Shown here: positions 35,301-46,128 of the stretch, one piece after another
Position numbering within the stretch: position 1 is the stretch's first letter
Layout of the letters: each line of letters opens with the position of its first letter
Source of the DNA: Stichopus chloronotus
Taxonomy: Eukaryota > Echinodermata > Holothuroidea > Aspidochirotida > Stichopodidae
Reading direction: 5' to 3'
Length of the DNA: 64,000 bases
Assembly (NCBI GenBank): GCA_021234535.1
Contig: SFZH01000008.1
Location: forward strand, 26,180,037 to 26,244,036
The notes under the pieces: model-generated
Told to the model about the DNA's origin: nothing
Seen by the model: the letters and a program-made list of their open reading frames with translations, nothing else
Database searches by the model: none
Translations under genes and position numbers: made by a program

Positions 35301-36380
35301 TAAATAATATTATTCCGAAAAAAATATGGACAGGTATATGCATACTATCAATACCCTCTGGGCCCTGTCATTCAAGGTTTTCGAAATGCAAGGCTACTTA
35401 GGAAAGTCAGTGTATGAGAGTTTAGTCAGAATGATGTGGTATTTTCCCGACATTCCTGACCGCACCACTTGGATAAATTACCAGTTGCTGTGTATCAGGT
35501 TTTTATTAAAATGCATCTTCTTCTGAACAATTAGCCCTGTCCATGTTTAGGTCAAATTTGTTGAAACTTTATACACTTCATTCGATTGTTAACTTTTAAA
35601 TAGTAAATTGTGGGTAATAAAAGCGTATAATTTCAAGTCACTTAACATGTTTTTTAAAGTATACATGTACAATCAAATAATGTAGTTATGAATATACAAG
35701 CACATGAATGGCACTGAATAAACAGAGTAAACTGCATTATATAGGCCTATCTATTGGTATAAAGGTAATTTAAAAGTTCTTTCTGTTTGTTTTTTCCCTT
35801 TGATGAGGACACAGTATGTTAACAGAGGCCAAAATGTTTGCTAATGAAGTGTCTTTAAGACTAGTACTTTCCTATAATGTTGAAAAACGAATTTACATCA
35901 AAGAAAGACCACAACAAAATTCGAAACAAACATATCTTGAAAATCTTTGAGAGTAAAGCTAAACTTCTTACTCTCTTCATCTGATCTCTTCGGATTACCT
36001 CAATTCGTCTGTGTATTGAATATAATACTACAAAGAGTTAGATTGTATATGTACCTCAGTCGTTTACTTTTCAATTAAAACAGAAACATTTGTACACCTA
36101 AATTCTTTGATAAAATAGTTGGGATACTTTGCCGTACTTTGCAAATATAATACAGAATTTTAGGTGAGAGGATAACATGAAACCCCGCGCCCCTTCCCAA
36201 TGTTTAGCGGTAGGAGTGAATGTACACTTTGGACAGTAATCCTGTAGCTAACATTGAACGGGGTAGTGGGGTGTCCCAAGGTATTTTGTCCAAGATTGTA
36301 GCTTGGTAAAATACATTTTGTGTTTACATATAAACATTTTTACACATTTTGTGATTTGTATTACCTCTTGTTCTTGGCAG
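32351..36380. other. Spacer upstream of gene E with putative first exon
   Basis: No protein gene recognised. A segment ending taactgag at 34708 before gtatgt resembles the noncoding first exons of A and B. At 35.97-36.05 kb there is weak resemblance to the 'tctcttgatctctgcggat' intron segment of blocks A and B. The acceptor ttcttggcag ends at 36380. Confidence 0.4.
34640..34708 (+). promoter_or_regulatory. Putative noncoding first exon of gene E
   Basis: A diverged version of the A/B first exon: 'accgcagaggaaatggagagcagtcctaactgag' can be aligned to the end of those exons, with donor-like gtatgt at 34709. The intron to 36380 would be ~1.67 kb, similar to A. Confidence 0.35.
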
Positions 36381-36443
36381 AAACCGATCGTATGACTATC
36401 GTCAGGAACTCTTTGACCAATACTTCTAAGACATCTGGATGAT

Positions 36444-37871
36444 ATGAAGATTCTGAGCACGGACGAATACCTGTGTACGTTTCTTATTAAATTAATTCTT
36501 ATTTGCTTGAGTGAAGTATCCAATGGCAAAATGACGTCGTTTGAATTTGTAGATGATATATCTAGCGTTCCGAAATATGAAGTCTTCGAAGGAGATACGA
36601 TTGATCTCATTTGCCGCAGAGAACCAACGGATAGCGAAATAGTTGAAATAGAGGGGAAAAATGATTATTACGTTAAAAATGGAGAGTTGATTCAGTCCTT
36701 GCAGAGTAACAACATAACCTTCATGAAAAACGAGTCAGTTGTTATTCTGACTCTCCACAACATAGGACGACACAGTGGAGATGACTTTACGTGTAAGAGA
36801 CCATCAAAATATGTAAAAATAAAGGTTCTTTACAGCCCTCTTGGCAGTCCTCTTATTACTTCGGACTATATCTCTCAATATTTTTGTGGTGATGAATTGC
36901 GTGGACCATTCCAGTTTAACTGTACAACAGAAGTCGGATATCCACCTGTTAATATATCTCTTTACTTTGAGAAGGGAGAAAGAAATCTAACAGTTAATAG
37001 TACTGACTACATTATCACACCGAGCGCGAGCTTTAAACATCTATCGTTTGTTACGTATCTTGATTCGTCATTTAATGACGCCAGATTAGTGTGCAGCATT
37101 ACTCAGCAATTACCAGAAGACTATGGAAACTACAAAAACTCTGCATTCATTGACATTTCACCACAAGGGTTCTCTCTTAATATTTATCATTCTAACTACA
37201 CTGTTGCTAAGGGAGAAGTCATTACTCTGGTATGTTCCAGCAATGTGAGTGGATTCCTACTGGAATGGATTGATATCCCTTTGGAAGATACGCAGTATAA
37301 TATCAGTAGTGTCAATAATTCGATTAAGATGATGATTTTTAATGATGGATCAATCGTCAATGGGTCAATAATTATTCAGTGCAGAGGTTCCTGTCGAGGA
37401 GAAGTAATGTCAACAGAAGTGACCATAAGCGTAAATAATGAAAATCTTGCAGGGAAAGGTGAGAAAGACGTGAACGTGACATTCATGATATTGTGGATAT
37501 GCATCATGGTCATCATGACCATATCGGTAGGCCTACCGCTTGCAATAATTTTGGTACTTACATGTAAAAGGAAGTGTTTTAACATCACCATAGCAGAAGG
37601 TGTGAACAAAAATAATGAAAAGAGGGCCAGATCAAATTTACCGACTGAAAGACAACGGTTAAGGTATCCTGACACAGAAAGCAGAGGCAACCCTACTTGC
37701 GAAGAAATAATAAATAAACCTATTGATGAAAAAGAAAAGATTGGAGTAAACAACGTAATTCAAAATAATTCAAGCATCGAGATGGTAGTTAATCCAGAAT
37801 ATGAACCTTTCAAATCTAAAATAGAATCTGAAATAAATGGCACGGATGATGGCTACGCTAGCGTTTGCTGA
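36444..37871 (+). CDS. Ig-superfamily receptor E, divergent tail
   Basis: The 475-residue predicted type I membrane protein has an ectodomain nearly identical to gene B: signal peptide to about 28; domain 1 Cys57-Cys117; domain 2 Cys160-Cys217 with extra Cys148; domain 3 Cys264-Trp275-Cys313 with extra Cys317. Similarity stops after GKGEKDV. The membrane helix (about 347-373) and the ~100-residue tail are unrelated to those of A-D. The tail begins with a basic cluster (CKRKC) and carries NPEYEPF at 450-456, which fits both NPxY and YxxPhi sorting/adaptor motifs, and a final DGYASVC. None of the VYTRS, SEYYE or YLVP motifs are present. The leader and splice acceptor are like those of gene A. 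Probably a cell-surface recognition receptor with different signalling or trafficking from A and B. Confidence 0.9.
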   Translation: MKILSTDEYLCTFLIKLILICLSEVSNGKMTSFEFVDDISSVPKYEVFEGDTIDLICRREPTDSEIVEIEGKNDYYVKNGELIQSLQSNNITFMKNESVVILTLHNIGRHSGDDFTCKRPSKYVKIKVLYSPLGSPLITSDYISQYFCGDELRGPFQFNCTTEVGYPPVNISLYFEKGERNLTVNSTDYIITPSASFKHLSFVTYLDSSFNDARLVCSITQQLPEDYGNYKNSAFIDISPQGFSLNIYHSNYTVAKGEVITLVCSSNVSGFLLEWIDIPLEDTQYNISSVNNSIKMMIFNDGSIVNGSIIIQCRGSCRGEVMSTEVTISVNNENLAGKGEKDVNVTFMILWICIMVIMTISVGLPLAIILVLTCKRKCFNITIAEGVNKNNEKRARSNLPTERQRLRYPDTESRGNPTCEEIINKPIDEKEKIGVNNVIQNNSSIEMVVNPEYEPFKSKIESEINGTDDGYASVC

Positions 37872-37887
37872 TATGTGTTTAATAATT

Positions 37888-38325
37888 AGAGGGATAGTTC
37901 GGTGGTTAGAGTGTCCGTCTAGCCATTACTAGGTTCCCGGATCAAACCCAGGTGGGACCATCTGTAAATTTTCCAGGTGCGTAAAATACTTGTTCAATGA
38001 AGTTGTTTACAGTGGAGCTGAGGGGGCTATTTGATTATTTCAATTGGGGTTCCCGTTGGCCGATTCAGGTCTTGCCCTCTTCAGGTTGGTCGGTACAGCT
38101 AGGGGACTGCTGTGCTGGACAGGTCCTCCACCCCTCCCAACCTTTGTTTAAATGACTAAAGGCTGCGGGTACACTCTCGTGCGTCGGATGGGGAAGTTGA
38201 ACGGGAGCAGGTTTCGGGTTTGTATGGGATTGTTGGTTCACCCCTGCCTTGTCACCCTCTGAACACTCACTGCTCGAAAAGAGTAGGCGAAATCCGCCGG
38301 TTTTCATCCACAATAAACCTAGAAT
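37888..38325 (+). mobile_element. tRNA-derived SINE, full copy
   Basis: The 5' head has a box A-like tagttcggtggttagagtgtc and a box B-like ggttcccggatcaaaccc, the arrangement of an internal RNA polymerase III promoter. The body (ttcaattggggttcccgttg, ccacccctcccaac, cactctcgtgcgtcggatgg) and the end (aaaagagtagg, ttcatccac) recur at 45.06 and 45.69 kb in reverse. It lies 17 nt after the stop of gene E, so it is probably in that gene's 3' UTR. Confidence 0.8.
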
Positions 38326-41300
38326 AGGATCCCGTCATGAGTATCCATACTTTCCGATACTTAAAATACTAACTACGTTAAATGCTGGGCAGCTTTACAA
38401 ATGGTTCAGTTCCTGTATACAGCATAATACAAGGCTGCACCATCGACACCTGGAAACGTTTGGTCTGCAAATATTTGAGTATCAGGAGTAATATCAGGTT
38501 ACTTTTCTTACGGGATCCAAGTTAGTTATAAAGTGCACTGTTACGGTCATACTTTTGTAACAATCCGAACAATCCATGGAACATAAGGAAAATACTTGCT
38601 AAAGCAGATATGATGGGTTTCTTGAAAACATACTCCCTTCCCCTAAGTAACCTCTCTGATATAACGATGAAACAAATGGAAGGCACACGGATCTGTTAGG
38701 GGAATTTCAGGCGTAGAGCGTAATATTACATCATCCAATGCAAAGAATACACATTTTATAGGACAACATAGAGTCTAGAAGAAAAGCAAGCAATGGAGGG
38801 CGGAACTGAGATTTTTGCATACTTCAGTTAAAAAACGCAAGTCTCAAGACTTTATAAAGGAGGAAGATGAATGTATCGGGTTAAAAAAAAAAAAAAAAAC
38901 AGGGAATGCACACATCTCTCACGCTCATATGCTGAACCTCCCACAGGGGGGATTCAGCACATGAATACAAAATCAGTTTCAACGAAAGATATAAATCAAA
39001 AGAGATCAACCTCATCTCGATTCCCCATTAAATCCTTCACTGGATTTGTTTACAAAAGTACGTCATTGATTCCGTCACGGGATTTGCTTGTCACATGACG
39101 TTTCTGTTGGCATTTAAGAGCTTTGAAGGGGCGGGATAAGGAGGCGGATAAGTTGCGGAGGCATGTATACTTGATTTTGGTCTCTCCTGGTTTCTATCTA
39201 TAGTTAAAATGATTCAGTATTCATGTGATGAGATATATAATACTCTCTCTACATGTTGTCAAAAACTTGGAATAATAATTGTAATCTTCTATTCGAAATT
39301 CGCAAAAAAATATTTTGCATATTTGATTACATTGCCTTAACCAGAGCAATGGATTCACGAGAATGACGTCATGGAACAATAAGTGAAACCCAAATTCTGT
39401 ATAGCAAAAGGGGTTTTCATGAAACCGAGTCACACATATTCAGCGGATATTAATCATGATTCGCAAATTGCTAAACGTTGGACTGTAGTTTTTCCTGCCT
39501 GCATATTATCAGGTAATCTCAAACAGTCAAAAGGTTGCATTTGTCTCTGTTTTACCCAAAAATGTAGCTAGATATCGAACGAACAGATTCACGGACCATA
39601 CGTGCATTATATAGGGCAAACGTTGAAGGCAGAGGTGTTCTGGCTAGCTTATCGCGTAAGACGCCGCCTGCTTTTCTTCAGCTTCATTTATTCAGAATGT
39701 GAGTAGTTATAGTGACGTCATTCTACTTTATCTATTTATATGGTCTTTAGTCAATTTCAGTACAGGCTGCCATGTCGGCAGCGAGTTGTAACATGTTTTA
39801 CCTACGAGAGTGTAGTGCAATAAGTCAGTTTATTTGCGAAGGATTTTAAACACTAGCATTTTTTTTCAGTAGATTAGGGTTTCTCTGCACAAATTTCTCG
39901 TCAGACTCTCTTTCCATTTTTTGGGCCCTTTTTCAATGAGGGATATTTTATGGACTTAGGTTATTTGAAGCTTAATGTATACTTACATTTGACTATATTT
40001 TGTTTCATTTTCTGTTTATTGTCTGGTTGTACTTATTATTTATTTACTTTTTCTTTATTTGCTTCCTTGAAGTGGAAGCACAGCAATTTTCATTTCTATA
40101 ACCTACAACCTATAACATACTCTGTGAGCACTTCTGCCAGCGCTTCCATTTATTTTTTATCTCTCACTTCCACCAACCCCTCAAGGCTCTCGATCCCCTA
40201 TGACCATATCAACCTGTCTCTTACGATACAATGTTGTACCTAACCTTAATGCATATAAATATTATATTAGACTTACAGTTTGTATGAAAATCTCAAGGTG
40301 GATTTGTTCTTGAACATAAAAAATTATTTGATGTGCAAGGAGATCCTATGTGAAAACTACCCAGGCAATGAACATTTACATCAATATTTCTTCTCAGTCT
40401 GGAGAAGCTACACCCATGTCTATCTAGAAATATTACCCAATTGACTGCCAAATTCTACAATTTCTGTACAGTATACACTGAATCACAGATCAAATTACAC
40501 CAGATCCACTTGTCATGGTCACATAAGTTTAATGAGTGTAAATAATGGTACTTAATTTTTAATGTTTGATCATTGATTTTCAACTGAAACTATTTTGGTC
40601 TTTTGTTTTTATCTGTAAATGTTCATCTGTAGCCTTCATATCATTATGTGCAATGCGCACGTCGAAAGTCTGAGGAAAGGACCATTGATTTGAGGACAGC
40701 GTACCTGTTGCCTAATGTCAAAAGGCATTTTGAGCATCAAACGAAACATGTTAAATTCATGCATACGGATGAGATCGATTAAAGGCAAGCATTTCATTTA
40801 TTTCACGGAATATTTTCATATTTTGAAAGAAATTGAGGACTCAGAACGGTTTAGAATTATTCCTCTTGGTTTAACGGGTTATGATGTATGCTTCGTAAAC
40901 GTCAATAAGATAAATATAATTTAGAAAAAAATGTACAGTCTTTCATAAAAGTATTTCATTTAAAACGCACCATCATGTCATACAAGGAAAGTATCTCTAG
41001 TCTCTCCAGTTAACAATATCAAATTCTCAAGAGAATTTGCATAGTAAAGCAAGTTGCAAAAGCTGCATCATTTGAATTTTTAAAGTGAGGGTACGCAAGG
41101 AATGTATTGCGTTTATTCTGCAGCAACAAACGCTGAAATTTCTTCTTGCGAGTAATTTATTTTTTGTAAAGATGAATATTTTATTTATTTATTCTGAATA
41201 ATACATCATGCTGTATTCATATAGTTCATATAAATGTTGACATTAAGTTATTTTCCTACCTTCTTCAGAAACAAAAGAGTTCTTTATTGCCCTGTGTGAA

Positions 41301-43269
41301 GAACCCCTTGAGTTCTTTAAAAATGATTTACAGAAATAACACAGATAAAGTATGTTAGGAACTTTTTTTGGAGCTGGATGCAGTGCTTGCTTGTAAAGCA
41401 CCACCCTTTTTCTCTCTTTTCTTACAGATTGTCTCTTTTTTCTTATATACAGTATACACTCTTTCATATCATTGCGAACCTATAAACTGAGATTAAAGTA
41501 TAGAATATCTACAAAAATATATAAAACTATTTTCATTACTTCTTGTTAGTGACAGAATATGGTATTTTGATATTTCAAATGGATAATATAGGAAAAAACA
41601 CGATGGCCATAATCTTGAGTTTTATTGTTTAGACTTTTTTCAAAAGCTCTTTTTTCCAGAGTAAGAAAAAAATAATAAAATGTATTGTGGTAGGTAAGTC
41701 AATAACGTTCTCTCGGTGTACAGTATGTACAGTACCAGTGCATGTTGCATAATGTAAAGCAGCATCATGTACGTGCTCACGTGTGACCAAACGATTCTTG
41801 CGGATAAAAAGCCACAATTTAATTTACGTGTTAAGTCCACCTTATCCGTTCATGAATAGTAAAAAAGAAAACTAAACAGAACAGAGATTTACTTTGCTAG
41901 AAAAAATATATCAGCTGTGTAATCTTATTATATACTGGGCTATCAAAAAAATTTGATGATGGAAATTGAAATGCTTGAATAGGTAACGAGAACATTAGAA
42001 AGAGTATATAACGGACAGAGGTAAATCATTTCTGCGGTAAAGAGGGGAAAGTAGGCTACCGCTAGGCCTAGCCAAACTTTTTTACACAGCCATGACACGA
42101 ACTAACTAATTAGCCTCCGCAGCAAGCCTACCGAACACCGTTACGACTCTCTCAAGAGCCGTAACGGTGTTCCTTCATGCTGTCAGATGGTTCACGACAT
42201 TCGACGTCGTATGATACGTTAAAGAACCATCAACTTACATCACCGCAATCAGAGTCAGTACACTGTTAAAAATGTAAATTTTAAAATGTAAATTTACAGA
42301 AAATAAAATAAAGAAATACAAGAGTACAGAAATTTTCTGGTAATTAGTATCAAGACAATTTCTGTAATTCTTATTTGTTTCTTTGTTTTATTTTCTGTAA
42401 ATTTACAGACATTTTTTACAGTGTAGTGTGTTTAAAGGGGAGGGAGGAGAGCACAGGTCCCCACCTCCTAAGACAGTCGGGGAAAATCGTTTTGACGGGG
42501 GATTTAAGGGTACGGTAAGGGGAAAAGAAAAAGTTTGAAGACTCTAAACAGGGACTGGACCAGGTGAGGGTAGGGGCATCCCCCCTCGATCGGGAGATGC
42601 TTCCCCCATTCGAGGAGAGTCAGTCGATACGATACAGAATGCCGTACCCGCAGAGTCTGTTTTCTCTCTCCAGAGTAACTTTTTCTGATAAGAACCAAAA
42701 AGTTTCGCCGCGGTACGTTCGTTTCATCCCACATTACTAGACAGCAAAGCCCTGCCCACCTTACTAAGTAACATGAAGGCAAAGTACACAGGCCTATAGA
42801 TAATTTCATCCCATTTTACAAAGCCTAGTTGCTGCTGTTCTCTCATGTGTTTGCCAGCGTAGGTAGTATGCCCAGTAGGACCCAACTGCAGTGGCGCAAT
42901 TATACCGCAATATAAGCTTTCAATTGCTGGTACAGATATTCTACTGTAGGATAACTAAAAAAATCCCGTTTCGCTTGTTTTCAAATTTTACACTTTTGGA
43001 AAAATATATCAGCGCTAAATTAATTGTTCCTCTAGTATGTACTCATTTCATGCGAATTGAATACACGCACTGTTAGTAACTTTCGTGAATTGTTGACCAA
43101 ATGACTGGCCTCATGATGCTTACCTTTCAGTCTTGTCAATGTAGGTGACACACTGCACACATAGAAGATAACCTGAACTCTATGTCACTGACATCGAATT
43201 TCGCAAAATCTGAAACGAGAGAACCTGATCAATAAGGCATCCAAAACAAGTTTAAGGCATTCTTCTTAC
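38326..43269. other. Non-coding spacer
   Basis: I see no gene. Open frames up to ~100 codons (39950-40243, 42504-42809) have no domain signature and low-complexity composition. The region includes a poly-A run at 38882-38899, a 13-bp-arm hairpin at 42133-42172 (gaacaccgttacg / cgtaacggtgttc) and a MITE at 42259-42425. Confidence 0.5.
42261..42423. mobile_element. MITE, TA-flanked, ~50-bp inverted ends
   Basis: The left end cactgttaaaaatgt and right end acattttttacagtg are inverted matches; the pairing continues inward through aaatttacagaaaataaaa / ttttattttctgtaaattt. Both sides are flanked by TA, which fits Tc1/mariner-type target sites, though the class is not certain. No ORF. Confidence 0.75.
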
Positions 43270-43451
43270 CTTGCATTGCTGGAATTTCCGGGGTCTTTGC
43301 CCTCTGGACCGGCAAGGGATCCTAGCGTGGGCGTGCATACTCACGCTTTGGGCTCGTGGTGTACTATGGACACTCATATCCATGTCAATCAGGGAATCAC
43401 AGGTTGTGTCTGACCCATTCTCCGGCCACCTCTGAAATCCATCACACACCA
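43270..43451 (-). CDS. Candidate internal exon, unknown protein
   Basis: On the minus strand a polypyrimidine acceptor (tatactcttttcag) is followed by 182 nt open in one frame (starting VCDGFQRWPENGSD, ending RPRKFQQCK) and then a consensus donor gtaagaa. The mixed, non-repetitive amino-acid composition and good splice sites suggest a real exon, but I find no partner exons and recognise no family. An unassigned open frame (46218-46628, minus) lies upstream and could belong to the same gene. Confidence 0.35.
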
Positions 43452-45057
43452 CTGAAAAGAGTATACTTAAACTTTCTCCCAGCTTCAAAAAGTACACGGC
43501 GTCTAAACAGCTGAAATTTTAGTCACACAATTTAAGTCACGAACAGTCGTACCAGTTTTAGTTATCTACTTGACGAAGGGTGAATCGCTACGTCTCAAGC
43601 TGTGTCATGGCTACTCAGTCCGAAAACCAATTGAACACAGTACACACTGTATCAGTCATATCATTAACTTGAACGACCAGGCTATCAGAACGAATACTAA
43701 TCATCAAAATTTACTTCCAGAGCCAATCGAAGAGTTTCTGGTCGATGAATCTAAACGAAAATAATGATTGCTTTCAGAAATAATTTTGTTTACTTTCTTG
43801 TTTTGAGAAATAATTGAAATTATGCATCACAATAGATAGCAGCCATTATTGAGATTTTGCAGGCTGATTAACTGTTCTGAACTTGCTTCGTCGTGTATAC
43901 TTGATGTTAAAATCAAACGAAATTACAGCGAAATTTGATTTTTATTCTATCAAATGATGTATCTACCATGAAAAGTGTTACCTGAGAGTGTGCTGCTGAG
44001 TAAACTTTGTGGGAACTTCAACAACGTACGTTAAACAAGAAATTTCAGTGTCAAGAGAATCCAGTTATTTCATCGATACGAGTAGAATACTGTCAGAGTA
44101 AGTCGACAAGGACGCAAAATTTAGGACTGTCGACAAATTATGGACAGCAATTTACTCGGAGGCCGAGATTCAACAGAATGATCAGCAAATGAGGATTGGT
44201 CAAAAGAAAGTGGACTCGATGATCAAGATATTTAAAATAAGGCAGCTGTGTGTGCTACTGAATATTTCAGTACATAATAGTGAGTATAACAGGCTAATTG
44301 AACTTTATTTCTTCGGGGACCACGTGCATCAACACTTGCGTGAAGTTTTAAGCTCGAGGACGTTTGATCAGAATTTCCACACTGACTTTTGGTCCTATAA
44401 TTTCTTGTCGTCTCAATGAAATTTCATTGTCTACACTTAAAAGTAGCAAGGCGCACAGGACAAAAAAAAATACGGAAAATAAGTCTATCACCAACTGAAA
44501 GTGAGATATAGGTCTTTATAATGTATTCGTGACGAAGACAGGGCTTTAAATAGAAACAAACCTAAGCTTACTCCCCTGTGGACGACACCTTTGGTTAAAG
44601 TGTAATTCAGTGTAGTAATTCAGATAATGAATGAATGTAGGCCATAAAAAAAAGAAATTCAACTGGTCAATGTTTTCCTTGTTGATTGGCACCATGTAGA
44701 AAAAAAAAGGTGGACATTTACAAGTACTTCACATTTAATTGCACACTTTCCGTCATATTCAAACGTGTCCCTTTTTTAAGTGTGAACTCTCAGTGAAAAG
44801 TACATCGGCCTATTGAAACAATCTGTAGCTTCAATTGCTTGGTGTGTTTTAAACCCATAGATTCTTTTGTTGCTGTATTTCTATTGGTCAAGGCTTATAA
44901 TTGAATTTGCTAGGGATATTGAAATAGTGCTATTGATTGTATTTGACAAATGCATACAATGTATTCATTGCATAAGTGGTGTTATATCATCCAATGCTTA
45001 GCTCAGAGTGTGAGGATTAGAAAGTATGAATACTCACTGCATGCAGGGATATTTCAT
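43452..45057. other. Spacer
   Basis: Short open frames at 43570-43764 and 44007-44419 lack recognisable domains or splice context. I see nothing else. Confidence 0.4.
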
Positions 45058-45510
45058 GTTGATCGTGGATGAACATCAGCGAATTTCACCTACTGTTATT
45101 CGAACAGTGTTCAGAGAGTAACAAGGCAGGGGCGAACCAACAAACCAAAAACCTCATACAATCCCAATGCTGCCCCCGGGACCGCCATTTAACGTCCCCA
45201 TCCGACGGCGACGGACGAGAGTGTATCCCCCAGTCTTTTGCCACTTTCCCACAGGCTGGGAGGGGTGGAGGAGCTGCCCAACTCAGCAGCCATTAGATGT
45301 ACCAAGCAACCTGAAGCGGAAAAGACCAGGCTGAGTCGGACAACACGAACCCCAATTGAAACCACCAAATAACCCCTTCAGCACCACTGTGAACGGCGTT
45401 ACTTAACAAGTAATTTTGAGTTCCCGGAAAATTTCCACGTGGATCCACCGAGATTGATCCGACTACCTAGAAAATGCAAGACGAACATTATATCGGAGCT
45501 AACTCTACGT
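45058..45510 (-). mobile_element. tRNA-derived SINE, reverse copy
   Basis: Reverse complement of the 37.9-kb SINE: it starts with the 3' end (gttgatcgtggatgaa), then aacaaggcaggggc, ggaccgccatttaacgt, ctgggaggggtggagg, aaccccaattgaaa, and ends at the tRNA-like head near ggagctaactc. It shows the intact 'gttaaatggcggtcccggg' segment that is also found at both duplication-block left edges. Confidence 0.75.
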
Positions 45511-45689
45511 GTACCCACAAATGTTCGTGCTCGTCTTTGGTCTTCACATTCACTGTTACAGGTTTCTGAAGTGTAATCATGGCAAGTAGTACACTCTGAG
45601 TCGTCATGTTATAATCTAGTTTAGTTTAGAATTTGAGGATCATGCAGCGAGTCTGACTCGTCGAGACTCATCTAGGATCCTAGGCTATA

Positions 45690-46128
45690 TGTTGATCGTG
45701 GATGAACACCGCAGGAGAAATTCACCCGCTACTCTTTTCGATCACAGTTCAGTGGGTAACGAGGCAGGTGGAGCACCAACAGCCCCATACAAACCCAAAG
45801 CTGCTAATGAGACCTCAATTTAACGTCAACATCCGACATACAAGAGTGCATCCCCCTGCCTTTATAGTCGCTTGCCCAAAGGCTAGGAGTCGGAGGGGTG
45901 GAGGACCTGCCAGTTCAACTGCCGACTAGCTGTACCGATCAGGTCTACCTGAAACGGAAAACGAAAATCTGCATTTAAAAAAAAAAAAAAACGGACCCCT
46001 CAGCACCACTGGAAACAGCTTTACTGAACAAGTAATTTTCGCCCCTAGAAATATCCGAGTAGTTCCAGAGGGATTTTATCAAAAGTGATTGCAAGACGGA
46101 CACTCTAACCACCAAGCTAACCCTTCAC
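45690..46128 (-). mobile_element. tRNA-derived SINE, second reverse copy
   Basis: Same family and orientation as the 45.06-kb copy: gttgatcgtggatgaacacc, aacgaggcaggtgg, gaggggtggaggacctgcc, then the head gacactctaaccaccaagctaa, whose reverse complement is the box A-like ttagcttggtggttagagtgtc. Confidence 0.75.

Noticed and set aside
38065..38313. 82-codon minus-strand open frame
   Set aside because: Lies entirely within the SINE copy; the frame is incidental.
42133..42172. 13-bp perfect hairpin (gaacaccgttacg arms)
   Set aside because: Considered as a terminator or small-RNA precursor, but it is short and isolated and there is no adjacent gene; recorded in the spacer entry only.
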